Assembly (NCBI GenBank): GCA_019634915.1
Contig: JAHCAN010000004.1
Coordinates: forward strand, 1 to 64,000
Origin: Steroidobacteraceae bacterium
GTDB lineage: Bacteria > Pseudomonadota > Gammaproteobacteria > Steroidobacterales > Steroidobacteraceae
Direction of reading: 5' to 3'
DNA length: 64,000 nucleotides
In this document: positions 9,015 to 17,032 of the stretch, piece after piece
Numbering within the stretch: the first letter of the stretch is position 1
Layout: each line of letters starts with the position of its first letter
The notes under the pieces: generated by a model
Database searches by the model: none
What the model was told of the DNA's origin: nothing
The model's input: the letters and a program-made list of their open reading frames with translations, nothing else
Program-made: the position numbers and the translations under genes

Positions 9015-10010
9015 TCAGGAAAGCATGCGATGCAGGACCGCCATCTGCGCGGTCATGCGGTTGTAGGCCTCGCGCTGCACGATGCTGCGCGGGCCGTCGA
9101 GCACGGCGTCGGTGACCGCGACATTGCGGCGCACCGGCAGGCAGTGCATGAACCGGCAGGCGGGGTCGGCCCTGCCGAACCAGTCCGGCGTCACGCACCA
9201 GTCGGCGAGTTTCGCGCGCAGCTTCGCGTCGCCTTCGGCGTCGCCGTAGTGCGTCGTCGAGCCCCATTCCTTCGCGTACAGCACGTGCGCGCCGGCGAGC
9301 GCGTCGTCGCGCTCGCTGGTCTCGCGCACCGAGCCGCCGGCCGCGTCGGCCGCGGCGCGCGCCTTCGCGATGATCGCCGGCGGCAGCGCGTAGCCCTCGG
9401 GCCGCAGCACGACGACTTCCATGCCGCGCATCGCGGCCATGTGCACGGCGGCGGCGGGCACCGCGAGCGGCAGCGCGCGCGGATGCGACACCCAGGACAG
9501 CACGAACTTGCCGTGCTGGGGCACCGCGAGATCGTCCATCGTCTTCCAGTCGGCGAGCGCCTGGCACGGATGGTTCATCGCCGACTCGAGGTTCAGCAGC
9601 GGCTTGTCGATCACTTCGGCCATCGCCGCGAAGCGCGTCTCGGCGAGATCGGCCGCGAGATCCCTGCCCTCGGCGAACGCGCGGATGCCGAGTGCGTCGC
9701 AGTACGAGGCGAGCACCGGCAGGCCCTCGCGCACGTGCTCCGCGGCGGCGCCGTCCATGATCGCGCCGAGGCGCGTCTCGAGCTGCCAGGTACCCTGGCC
9801 GGGCGTGATCACGAACGAGCTGCCGCCGAGGCGCGCCATGCCCGCCTGGAACGACGCGAGCGTGCGCAGCGACGGATTGAAGAACACGAGGCCGAGGATG
9901 CGCCCGGCGAGCGCGCGCGGCTCGGGATGCGTCTCGAGGCGGCGCGCGAGTTCGAGCAGCGCGACGATGTCGTCGCGGCTGAAGTCGGCGAGGTCGAGGA
10001 AGCGATGCAT
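9015..10010 (-). CDS. argF': N-acyl-L-ornithine carbamoyltransferase (acetyl/succinyl class)
   Basis: Transfers carbamoyl from carbamoyl phosphate to an N-acylated ornithine, giving N-acyl-citrulline. A 331-residue protein with the carbamoyl-phosphate loop FFNPSLRT (43-50), HPCQALAD (about 152-159), SWVSHPRALPLAVP and HCLPVRRN. These features, plus TWQLETRLGAIMDG (74-87), match AOTCase of Xanthomonas and SOTCase of Bacteroides and not ordinary OTCase, which has HPTQ-type and DxxxSMG motifs. The residue that sets acetyl (Glu92, X. campestris) versus succinyl (Pro90, B. fragilis) specificity aligns with Ala90 here. Overall the sequence looks closer to the Bacteroides enzyme. Acyl group undetermined. 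Confidence 0.88.
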   Translation of the reverse strand: MHRFLDLADFSRDDIVALLELARRLETHPEPRALAGRILGLVFFNPSLRTLASFQAGMARLGGSSFVITPGQGTWQLETRLGAIMDGAAAEHVREGLPVLASYCDALGIRAFAEGRDLAADLAETRFAAMAEVIDKPLLNLESAMNHPCQALADWKTMDDLAVPQHGKFVLSWVSHPRALPLAVPAAAVHMAAMRGMEVVVLRPEGYALPPAIIAKARAAADAAGGSVRETSERDDALAGAHVLYAKEWGSTTHYGDAEGDAKLRAKLADWCVTPDWFGRADPACRFMHCLPVRRNVAVTDAVLDGPRSIVQREAYNRMTAQMAVLHRMLS

Positions 10011-10024
10011 GCGGGGCCCGCGCG

Positions 10025-11152
10025 CTACAGCGCCGCGAGCGCCTCCTTCAGCAGATCGACGTGCGCCTCGCGCAGCACGTAGGGCGGCAGCAGCCGCAGC
10101 ACCTGCGGATCCGCGCTCGTGCCGGTCAGGATGTCGCGCCCGAGCAGTGCCGCCTGCACTTCCTGCGCGGGCCGCGACAGGCGCAGCCCGAGCAGCAGGC
10201 CCGCGCCCTGGAAACCAGTCACCGGGCCGACGCGGCATTGCGCGCGCATGTAGTCCGACACGCGCCGCACGTTGCCGAGCAGGTCTTCGCTCTCGATCGC
10301 CTCGATCACGGCCTCGATTGCCGCGCAGGCCATCGGCCCGCCGCCGAACGTCGTGCCGAGCGTTTCCATCTTCACTGCGGCCGTCACACGCGGCGCCATC
10401 AGCAGCGCGGCACACGGAAAGCCGTTGCCGAGCGCCTTCGCCGTCGTGATCATGTCGGGCCGCACGCCGTAGAGGTCGGCGGCGAACGCGCGACCGCTGC
10501 GGCCCATGCCACACTGCACTTCGTCGAAGATCAGCAGTGCGCCGACCTCGTCGCAGCGCCGGCGCAGCGCAGCGAGGAATTCCGTGCCCATGTCGAACGC
10601 GCCGCCGACGCCCTGGACCGGCTCGACGATCACGGCGGCCGTGTCATCGGTCACGTGCTGCGCGATCGCGGCCGTTTCACGCCGCGGGATCCACGCGACG
10701 TCGAACGGCGTGCGCGGATACGCGTGCCACTTCTCGCGCGCGCCCCAGGTCACGGCACCGGCGGCGGCGGTGCGGCCGTGGAAGGCGCCCTCGACCGCGG
10801 CGATCTGCGGCCGCGCGGTCATCCGGAACGCCATCTTCAGCGCATTCTCGTTGGCCTCGGCGCCGCTGTTGACGAAGAACACGCTGTCGTAGCCGCCGCC
10901 GGCGAAGGCGAGCAGGCGCGCGCCGGCGCGCTCGCGCACCGCCATCGGCACCGCGTTGCTCTGGAACTGGCAGGCGGCCGCCTGCGTCTGCAGCGCGCGC
11001 GTCCAGCCCGGATGGCCGTAGCCGAGCGCCGCGACCGCGTGGCCGCCATAGAGATCGAGCACGCGGCGCCCGTCGCGCGAATGCAGCCACACGCCTTCGG
11101 CGTGCTCGACTTCGAACGGGTACTGCGCGAAGACCGGCGCGAGCGCGCTCAT
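10025..11152 (-). CDS. argD: N-acylornithine aminotransferase
   Basis: PLP-dependent class III aminotransferase, fourth step of arginine synthesis. The 375-residue product has NSGAEANENALKMA (PLP phosphate binding), FDEVQCGMGRSG (Asp contacting the pyridine ring) and TTAKALGNGFP with the Schiff-base Lys. The start ATG at 11152 overlaps the argC stop (ATGA); an upstream in-frame start would lie inside argC and is less likely. argF' follows after 14 bases. It may use acetyl- or succinyl-ornithine, since ArgD enzymes commonly accept both. Confidence 0.93.
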   Translation of the reverse strand: MSALAPVFAQYPFEVEHAEGVWLHSRDGRRVLDLYGGHAVAALGYGHPGWTRALQTQAAACQFQSNAVPMAVRERAGARLLAFAGGGYDSVFFVNSGAEANENALKMAFRMTARPQIAAVEGAFHGRTAAAGAVTWGAREKWHAYPRTPFDVAWIPRRETAAIAQHVTDDTAAVIVEPVQGVGGAFDMGTEFLAALRRRCDEVGALLIFDEVQCGMGRSGRAFAADLYGVRPDMITTAKALGNGFPCAALLMAPRVTAAVKMETLGTTFGGGPMACAAIEAVIEAIESEDLLGNVRRVSDYMRAQCRVGPVTGFQGAGLLLGLRLSRPAQEVQAALLGRDILTGTSADPQVLRLLPPYVLREAHVDLLKEALAAL

Positions 11153-12216
11153 GTCCAGCCCGCCGCGGGTGCCGTCAGGCCGGCGGTTTCCGGCAGGCCG
11201 AACAGGCGGTTCATCCATTGCACGGCACCGCCGGCCGCACCCTTGTTCAGGTTGTCGACGACACAGGTCACCGCGACGGTGCGGCCGTTGGCCGCCGCGG
11301 TGAGGCGTGCGTAGTTGCTCGCGGCGACGTCCTTGACGTGCGGCGCCCCGGCGTCGACCTGCACGAACGGCGCGCCGCGGTAGAAGTCGCGAAACGCGCC
11401 GAGCACCTCGTCGCCGCTGCGCGGCGTCTTCAGCATCGCCTGCACGGTCACGTGGATACCGCGCGCGAATGGCCCGGAATGCGGCACGAACGCGAACTCG
11501 GCGGCGACGCCGCTCGCGAGCTGCGCGCAGGCCGCGATCTCGGGCGTGTGGCGGTGCGCGAGCGGGTTGTAGGCGTAGAAATCGGAGTGGCGCTGCGGGT
11601 GATGCGTGCCCTCGACCGGTTTGCGCCCGGAGCCGGTGCTGCCGGTCACGCCGGCGACGAACAGCGTCGGCTCGACGAGATCGAGCGCGAGCAGCGGCAC
11701 GCAGGCGAGCAGCGTCGCGGTCGAGAAGCAGCCCGGATGCGCAACGTGCCGGGTCGGCGCGCGCGCGAGGTGTTCCGGCACCGCGCAGATGAACTGTGCG
11801 AGGCGCGCCGGTGCGCCGTGCGCATGCCGGTACACGGCCGTGTAGGCGTCGGCGCTGCGATAGCGGAAGTCGGCCGAGATGTCGACGACGTGCGCATCGA
11901 CGCCGGCGGCCTCGGCGCGCGCGAGCAGCGCGTCGATCAGCGCCGCCGACACGCCGTGCGGTGCGGCGCCGAAGATCGCGACGCGCGGCAGGCCCGCGAG
12001 CAGCGCTTCGATTTGCGCCTGTGCGCTGAACTTCAGCTCGCCGAGTACCGGCGCCAGATGGCGAAATGCGTTCGCGACCGGCTCACCGGGCTGGCTGTCG
12101 GAGAGGACGCCGGCGAGATCGAAATGCGGATGGGCGGTGAGCAGGCGCAGCAGCTCGCCGGACACATAGCCGGTGCCACCGAGCACGATCGCCGGGATGC
12201 GCGCTGTATCGCTCAT
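11149..12216 (-). CDS. argC: N-acyl-gamma-glutamyl-phosphate reductase
   Basis: NADPH-dependent reduction of N-acylglutamyl phosphate to the semialdehyde. The 355-residue product begins with the dinucleotide-binding motif GGTGYVSGELLRLL (about 14-27) and has the catalytic Cys in HVAHPGCFSTATLLA (about 155-169), then GVTGSTGSGRKP. The chain is of the longer argC subtype. It overlaps the upstream P-loop gene and the downstream argD gene by four bases each, so it is translated as part of a tightly coupled string. Confidence 0.94.
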   Translation of the reverse strand: MSDTARIPAIVLGGTGYVSGELLRLLTAHPHFDLAGVLSDSQPGEPVANAFRHLAPVLGELKFSAQAQIEALLAGLPRVAIFGAAPHGVSAALIDALLARAEAAGVDAHVVDISADFRYRSADAYTAVYRHAHGAPARLAQFICAVPEHLARAPTRHVAHPGCFSTATLLACVPLLALDLVEPTLFVAGVTGSTGSGRKPVEGTHHPQRHSDFYAYNPLAHRHTPEIAACAQLASGVAAEFAFVPHSGPFARGIHVTVQAMLKTPRSGDEVLGAFRDFYRGAPFVQVDAGAPHVKDVAASNYARLTAAANGRTVAVTCVVDNLNKGAAGGAVQWMNRLFGLPETAGLTAPAAGWT

Positions 12217-13292
12217 CCGGCGAGCGCTTTCGCGGGCTTTGCGTGCAGGCCGACGGCCTCGATCAGATGATCGCCGAGCGCCACGCCCGAGCTGAGCGCG
12301 TTGAAGGCGGCGACCTGCATCTGCTCGCGGATGATGTCGACGCCGACCGCGTTGTCGGTCGCGGGGCCGGTGACCGCGCAGGGCTCGATGCCGAAGCGCT
12401 CGCGCAGCAATCGCACGCCGCCCCAGGCCGCGACCGGGTCGTTGGCCGAGAGCACGACCGCGGTGAGCACGCGGCGGATGTCCTCGCAGCCGAGGATCGA
12501 GTCGACGCCGTAGGTGCCCATCAGGCCGTCACCGAGCTCGAACACGATCACGTCCGGGCGCGCCGACGACAGCTCCGTGAGCATCGTGCGCGTCAGCGCC
12601 GGGCCGGTGCCCGGTGTCGTCGTGATTACGCCGAGGTCGGTGAAGATCATCGTGTTGCGCGCGCCGGCGTCGGCCATCGCGAGGATGTCACGGCGCAGCG
12701 AGACGCCGGTCGCCTTGAACGCATCGACGACGAGGCCGCGATGGCGCATGCGGCTGACGATCGAGCAGGCCGCCGCGGTCTTGCCGGCCTCCATGCAGGT
12801 GCCGGCGAGCGCGATGACCGGCACGCCGTGCGCATCGAGCGGCGCGTCGAAATCGAGCCGGCGTATGCCGGCGCGCGCCGGCACGCCGATGCGCTCGCCG
12901 AGGTAGGGGAACTGCAGCACGACGCCGAGCACGCGGCAGTCGAACGGCTTGCCCTTGTCGGGATTGACCGAATCGCAGATGCCGAGCACGCCGCCGATGT
13001 TGAGCATCTGGATCACATCGCCGGCCTGCAGCGACTCGGGCACATGCCCGGAGTAGCCGAACAGCGCCTTCCTGTGTCCGAGCGCGCCGACCACGATGTC
13101 GCCCTTGCCGAGCTTGGCCATGCGGCCGCTCGTCAGCTCGAGCGTGTTGTAGTTCGCCTTGTTGGTCAGCACCTCGACGACGATGATCACGCCTTCCTCG
13201 GACGGGATATCGGTCGAGATGCGCAGCTCGTGCGACAGGCCGGCGGCCTGCGTGACCGAGGCGATCTTGTCGACGACGACGGACTTCATCAT
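12213..13292 (-). CDS. Uncharacterised P-loop protein embedded in the arginine operon
   Basis: A 359-residue protein of unknown function, ATGA-coupled to argG upstream and argC downstream. Residues 1-145 look beta-rich, with KGDIVVGALGHRKALFGYSG (about 63-82). From about 157 there is a P-loop fold with GTCMEAGKT (164-172), whose GT-x4-GKT spacing is that of dethiobiotin synthetase (GTDTxVGKT) and DUF1611 proteins, then DAFKATG (190-196) and DVIVFELGDGLMGTYG (247-262), which by eye parallel the DUF1611 C-terminal domain. One characterised DUF1611 protein, DgcN, N-acetylates D-glutamate, so a role as acylglutamate synthase or in acyl-group handling is a hypothesis only. Family assignment is by eye. 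Confidence 0.75.
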   Translation of the reverse strand: MMKSVVVDKIASVTQAAGLSHELRISTDIPSEEGVIIVVEVLTNKANYNTLELTSGRMAKLGKGDIVVGALGHRKALFGYSGHVPESLQAGDVIQMLNIGGVLGICDSVNPDKGKPFDCRVLGVVLQFPYLGERIGVPARAGIRRLDFDAPLDAHGVPVIALAGTCMEAGKTAAACSIVSRMRHRGLVVDAFKATGVSLRRDILAMADAGARNTMIFTDLGVITTTPGTGPALTRTMLTELSSARPDVIVFELGDGLMGTYGVDSILGCEDIRRVLTAVVLSANDPVAAWGGVRLLRERFGIEPCAVTGPATDNAVGVDIIREQMQVAAFNALSSGVALGDHLIEAVGLHAKPAKALAG

Positions 13293-14506
13293 TTGCCTGC
13301 ACTCCGTGCGAGCGCGCCGGCGCGCGTGTGGAACACGCCGGGCAGCGCGACCAGCTTCGAGAAACCGAGCGCGTCGGCGGCGGACCACTCGCCGGCCGCC
13401 TCGCCGTACACGCCTTTCGATGCGGCCAGCAGCGACCAGGGCGAGGAGACGCCCTCGACGAACAGGTTCCCCGGGCGCAGCAGCACGCGCACGCTGCCGG
13501 TCACGCGCGCCTGCGAGGACAGCAGCAGCGCCTCGATGTCGCGGCACACCGGATCGAGCAGCTGGCCCTCGTGCACGAGGTCGCCATAGGGCTGCGCGAC
13601 CGACTCCTTGATGCGCTGCTGGCGCGCGGTCAGCACCAGCTTCTCGAGCTCGCGGTGCGCGGTGAGCAGCAGCTCGGCCCCCGGGGCCTCGAATGCGACG
13701 CGCCCCTTGGTGCCGATGATCGTGTCGCCGAGATGGATGCCGCGACCGATGCCGAACGGTGCCGCGAGCGCCTCGAGCGTCTCGATCACCTCGACCGGCG
13801 CGAGCGGGCGGCCGTCGACGCCGACGGGGCGGCCGGCTTCGAACTCGATCGTGTGCTGCTCGGGCGCGCGCGGCGTCGTGAAGGCGCCCTTCGACAGCAC
13901 CCACTGCTCCTCGGGGATGCTGCCGTCGGAGGTCAGCGTCTCCTTGCCGCCGATCGTGACGCCCCAGAGGCCGCGGTTGATCGAATACGCGGCGCCGGAC
14001 GGCGGCACCGGCAGCCCGCGCGCCTGCAGGTACTCGAGCTCCTCCTGGCGCTTGAACGCCTTGTCGCGCACCGGCGCGATGATCTCGAGTTCGGGCGCGA
14101 GCGTGCGCAGCGCGACCTCGAAGCGCACCTGGTCGTTACCGGCCGCGGTGCAGCCGTGGGCGATGCTGCGCGTGCCGAGCTTCCCGGCCATGCGCGCGAT
14201 CGTCTGCGCCTGCATCACGCGCTCGGCGCCGACGCACAGCGGGTAGAGCTGGCCGCGCCGCACGTTGCCCATGATCAGGAAGCGCAGCACCTGCTCGAAG
14301 TAATCGGCGCGCGCATCGACCTGGTGATGCTCGACCGCGCCGAGCGCGAGCGCGCGCTGCTCGAGCGCGCGCGCGGCGCCGGCGTCGATGCCGCCGGTGT
14401 CCACCGTGACGGTGATCACGGGGCGTCCGTACTGCTCGGCCACCCAGGGCACGAGGAACGAGGTGTCGAGTCCGCCCGAGTAGGCGAGGACGATGGGCTG
14501 GGTCAT
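13289..14506 (-). CDS. argG: Argininosuccinate synthase
   Basis: ATP-dependent condensation of citrulline and aspartate. The 405-residue protein starts with the PP-loop LAYSGGLDTSFLVPWV (about 7-22), followed by the citrulline/aspartate-binding segments GNVRRGQLYPLCVGAER and SIAHGCTAAGNDQVRFE, and GLWGVTIGGKE. It is the first enzyme gene after argR (nine-base gap) and overlaps the P-loop gene by four bases. Citrulline would be supplied by deacylation of the argF' product, for which no gene is seen here. Confidence 0.95.
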   Translation of the reverse strand: MTQPIVLAYSGGLDTSFLVPWVAEQYGRPVITVTVDTGGIDAGAARALEQRALALGAVEHHQVDARADYFEQVLRFLIMGNVRRGQLYPLCVGAERVMQAQTIARMAGKLGTRSIAHGCTAAGNDQVRFEVALRTLAPELEIIAPVRDKAFKRQEELEYLQARGLPVPPSGAAYSINRGLWGVTIGGKETLTSDGSIPEEQWVLSKGAFTTPRAPEQHTIEFEAGRPVGVDGRPLAPVEVIETLEALAAPFGIGRGIHLGDTIIGTKGRVAFEAPGAELLLTAHRELEKLVLTARQQRIKESVAQPYGDLVHEGQLLDPVCRDIEALLLSSQARVTGSVRVLLRPGNLFVEGVSSPWSLLAASKGVYGEAAGEWSAADALGFSKLVALPGVFHTRAGALARSAGK

Positions 14507-14515
14507 GGGTATGGG

Positions 14516-14974
14516 TCAGATCTTGAAGAGGGAGCGGAGACGCCGCCCGAGCGCGGCCTGGTCGCGCGCGTTCGCGGTGGCGATGAAGATCGTGTCGTCA
14601 CCGGAGATCGTGCCGACGACCTCCGGCCAGTTCGCCTGGTCGATCGCCAGCGCAACGCTTTGCGCCGCGCCGATGTTGGTGCGCAGCACCGTGAGCGCGG
14701 GGCCGGCAACGCGCAGGCTGCGCACGAAGCCCGCGAGCGCCGCGAAATCGCCGCCGGCGGGCCGCGCCTCCCCGGCGGGCAGCACGTAGCCGTCGGCCGC
14801 CTTCAGCACGCCGATCTCGCGCAGGTCGCGGCTGACCGAGGACTGCGTGACCGCATGTCCCTGCGAGCGCAGCAGGCGCACGAGGTCGGCCTGCTTGCGC
14901 ACGCTGCCGCCGCGCAGCAGCCGGGTGATGGCGCTGCGGCGTTCGTGCTGGTTGTGGTCCTGGCTCTGCTGCAT
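14516..14974 (-). CDS. argR: Arginine repressor
   Basis: A 152-residue ArgR. The N-terminal winged helix has the recognition-helix motif [16 protein letters not shown] (about 43-58); the C-terminal domain carries [14 protein letters not shown] (about 119-132), the arginine-binding and hexamerisation motif with the Asp pair. It is the first gene of the operon and its start codon lies within the nearer of two ARG boxes, so it should repress itself and the whole arg operon when arginine is plentiful. Only one Met is available at the N-terminus, which supports the 14974 start despite the very short predicted leader. Confidence 0.93.
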   Translation of the reverse strand: MQQSQDHNQHERRSAITRLLRGGSVRKQADLVRLLRSQGHAVTQSSVSRDLREIGVLKAADGYVLPAGEARPAGGDFAALAGFVRSLRVAGPALTVLRTNIGAAQSVALAIDQANWPEVVGTISGDDTIFIATANARDQAALGRRLRSLFKI

Positions 14975-15006
14975 AATTAGCTAACAATTATGCATAAAGA
15001 TGCAGG
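14968..15006 (-). promoter_or_regulatory. Tandem ARG boxes (ArgR operator)
   Basis: Two 18-bp boxes separated by 3 bp, the classical ArgR layout. The distal box (14989-15006) has core TGCAT-AAAG-ATGCA, and the proximal box (14968-14985) has TGCAT-AATT-AGCTA, against the enterobacterial core TGAAT-N4-ATTCA. In addition TGCATAATT (14970-14978) and AATTATGCA (14986-14994) form a perfect 9-bp inverted repeat. The boxes cover the predicted -10 element and the argR start codon. Confidence 0.75.
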
Positions 15007-15015
15007 CTGCGTCAA
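14987..15015 (-). promoter_or_regulatory. Promoter of the argR-arg operon
   Basis: On the minus strand TTGACG (15015-15010) and CATAAT (14992-14987) are separated by 17 bases, a near-consensus sigma-70 promoter. The -10 lies between the two ARG boxes. Transcription would start near 14980, about six bases before the argR ATG, so the mRNA would be almost leaderless. Confidence 0.7.
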
Positions 15016-15024
15016 GCGGCGCCT

Positions 15025-15219
15025 GCGCAGCCGCGACGTTGCGGTCTCCGGCGGCGAGCGGGTCGAGCGCGGCGCCTGCGGCGCCGTGCCCTCGGCGCGG
15101 CGGCGCGAGGCGTGAATTTGAACTGTGGCAGCAGAATCCTTGCGCGGCGCCTCGCGCTGCTCGCCGCGCCTCGGCGCTCTCCACGCTCGCCGCCGGAGAC
15201 CGCAACGTCGCGGCTGCGC
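15025..15219. repeat. 195-bp element with perfect 36-bp inverted arms
   Basis: Bases 15025-15060 and 15184-15219 are exact reverse complements over 36 bases (arms beginning GCGCAGCCGCGACGTTGCGG). The 123-base interior is GC-rich with a shorter imperfect inverted repeat (around 15099-15112 and 15146-15157) flanking an AT-richer centre. It fills most of the 289-base gap between the dctM stop and argR. No clear target-site duplication is visible. It could be a MITE-like or palindromic intergenic element, a cruciform, or a large transcription barrier between the two leftward units. Confidence 0.85.
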
Positions 15220-15263
15220 CCGTGGCGGTTGGCGCGCGCATTGTGCGCGAATTCGTCAGCGGG

Positions 15264-16532
15264 CTACTGGAGGCGCTCCGGGAGCCATAGCGACAACGGA
15301 GGAAAGAGAGTCACCAGCGCAAGCAGTATCAGGAGCAGGGCCACGAACGGGATGAAGCCGCGCATGACTGTTGCGATCGGTAGTTGCGACACGCTCTTCA
15401 TTACGAAGAGATTCAGGCCTACCGGCGGCGTGAGTGCCGCCAGCTCCATGTTGACGACGACTACGATCGCGTAGTGAACGGGATGGATCCCGAGCGGACC
15501 AAGCAATGGAAGCACGATCGGCAGGGTGATCAGGATCGTCGAGATGATCTCGAGGAACATGCCGAGGACGAACATCACGAGATTCATGGCCAGAAGGAAC
15601 TGCAGCGGCGTCACGCCGCTTTGCTGGAACCAGCTGACGAGCCGCTCGGCGACTCCGGACAGGACGATCCAGTGGCCCAGCAGAACGGCGACACCGACCA
15701 GGATCAGGATGGCGGAGGCCGCGATCACCGCATCGCCGACCCATGCGAGGATCCTGAGCCCGCGGCACGTGCCGTTGAGCACGCAGATCACGATGGCGAC
15801 CAGGGCCGCCAGTGCAGAGGCTTCGCTCAGCGTCACGATGCCGGAGTAGATGCCTCCCAGCGCGACGATGGGCACGAGCATCGCCGGGATGACTTCGTAT
15901 GTCAGGCGGAGCTTCTCCCGCAACGGCAGGCGCTTCGGAGGCACGATCAGCTGCATGCGCCGCGTCACGAAGAGTATCCAGACGATGAACAGTGCACCCT
16001 GGATGAGCCCGGGGATCAACCCGGCGACGAAGAGCTTGCGTACGGACACTTCGGCGATCAGGCTGAATACGATCAGTGCGAGACTTGGCGGCAGAAGGAT
16101 GCCGAGCGTCGCCGACGCGCCCACGAGCCCGGCGCTGAAGCGGGCCGGGTAGCCACGTTGTGCGAGGGCGGGCAGCAGGATCGTGCCGAGAGCCAGCGCC
16201 GTCGCGGTGGATGATCCGGATACCGATGCGAACAGCGCTGCGGCAGCGACAGCGACTATTGCGACGCCGCCGCGAAAGCCGCCGATCCACGCCTCGGCGG
16301 CATTGACGAGGGCTGCGGCCATGCCCCCGCGTTGCATGAAGGTCGCGGCGGTCACGAAGAACGGGATCGCCGTCAGTGTGCTGGAGTTGAGCCGGTCGAC
16401 GAGTATCTGCGCTATGCCGCCGAGGCCGTGTCCCTCGACGAACAACAATGACGTCGCGGTAACGCCGAGTGCCAGGAACACGGCCGTGCCGGTCGCAATC
16501 AGGCCAAGCAACAACGCGAGCATGGTGATCAT
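15264..16532 (-). CDS. dctM: TRAP transporter large permease subunit (DctM)
   Basis: The 422-residue, roughly 12-helix membrane component that carries out Na+-coupled substrate translocation. It is hydrophobic throughout, with SSTATALALGTILLPAL and a second half containing GMFLEIISTILITLPIVLP and TPPVGLNLFV, the typical DctM repeat signatures. It overlaps dctQ by four bases and is the last gene of the leftward maoC-dctP-dctQ-dctM unit. TRAP systems usually import C4/C5 dicarboxylates and related acids, which fits the neighbouring CoA-dependent pathway genes. Confidence 0.93.
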   Translation of the reverse strand: MITMLALLLGLIATGTAVFLALGVTATSLLFVEGHGLGGIAQILVDRLNSSTLTAIPFFVTAATFMQRGGMAAALVNAAEAWIGGFRGGVAIVAVAAAALFASVSGSSTATALALGTILLPALAQRGYPARFSAGLVGASATLGILLPPSLALIVFSLIAEVSVRKLFVAGLIPGLIQGALFIVWILFVTRRMQLIVPPKRLPLREKLRLTYEVIPAMLVPIVALGGIYSGIVTLSEASALAALVAIVICVLNGTCRGLRILAWVGDAVIAASAILILVGVAVLLGHWIVLSGVAERLVSWFQQSGVTPLQFLLAMNLVMFVLGMFLEIISTILITLPIVLPLLGPLGIHPVHYAIVVVVNMELAALTPPVGLNLFVMKSVSQLPIATVMRGFIPFVALLLILLALVTLFPPLSLWLPERLQ

Positions 16533-17032
16533 TGCTGCCGGCGTTCCCGTGTGGCCGGGCCCGACATCGTGCGCGCCACCGTCAACAGGCGGACGGCGTA
16601 GCCGACCAGCATCAGAGCCATGCCGACTGGCATGGCGGCGTAGTAGAGCGCCAGTGGCAAGCCCAGCGTGCTTTCACTGCGCTCCCCGGTGGCGATCGAG
16701 AGAAGAACGATCCGCAGCCCCGCATAGCCCATCGCGAGCGTAAAGAGGATGCCGACGATCGCGTGGAACATCTCGAACGCGTGTTGCGCGCGCGGGCCAA
16801 GCCGCTCGACCAGAAATTCCGCGCGGATGTGGCCTCCGCGCCGTGCCAGGCTCCCGGCCGCCAGCCACAGCGCCCAGACACTCAGGTACACGACGACTTC
16901 CTCGCCCCAGTCGGGCGCGGCGGACGGATACAGATATCGCGCTGCCGTCGAATAGCCCGCCATGACGATTGCCAGCAACCCGAGCGCTCCGATGCCCAGC
17001 TGTTCGAACGGCATGGCGGGCGTCGTCTTCAC
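16529..17032 (-). CDS. dctQ: TRAP transporter small permease subunit (DctQ)
   Basis: A 167-residue four-helix membrane protein that pairs with DctM. Segments at about 12-32, 47-64, 90-110 and 130-152 are hydrophobic, and WGEEVVVYLSVWALWLAAG with RRGGHIRAEFLVERL is the family signature. Both ends are coupled by four-base overlaps: to dctP upstream and dctM downstream. Confidence 0.92.
   Translation of the reverse strand: MKTTPAMPFEQLGIGALGLLAIVMAGYSTAARYLYPSAAPDWGEEVVVYLSVWALWLAAGSLARRGGHIRAEFLVERLGPRAQHAFEMFHAIVGILFTLAMGYAGLRIVLLSIATGERSESTLGLPLALYYAAMPVGMALMLVGYAVRLLTVARTMSGPATRERRQQ

Noticed and set aside
9015-10010. Ordinary ornithine carbamoyltransferase (argF/argI)
   Set aside because: TWQLETRLGAIMDG, SHPRALPLAVP and the missing ornithine-binding SMG loop place it in the acetyl/succinyl-ornithine class.
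13289-13904. Extension of the P-loop protein into argG
   Set aside because: The upstream in-frame translation lies entirely within argG and is Arg-rich shadow; ATG at 13292 gives the coupled ATGA start.
15025-15219. Simple intrinsic terminator of dctM
   Set aside because: The arms are 36 bp with a 123-base interior and no T-tract, too large and open for a standard terminator; described as a repeat element.
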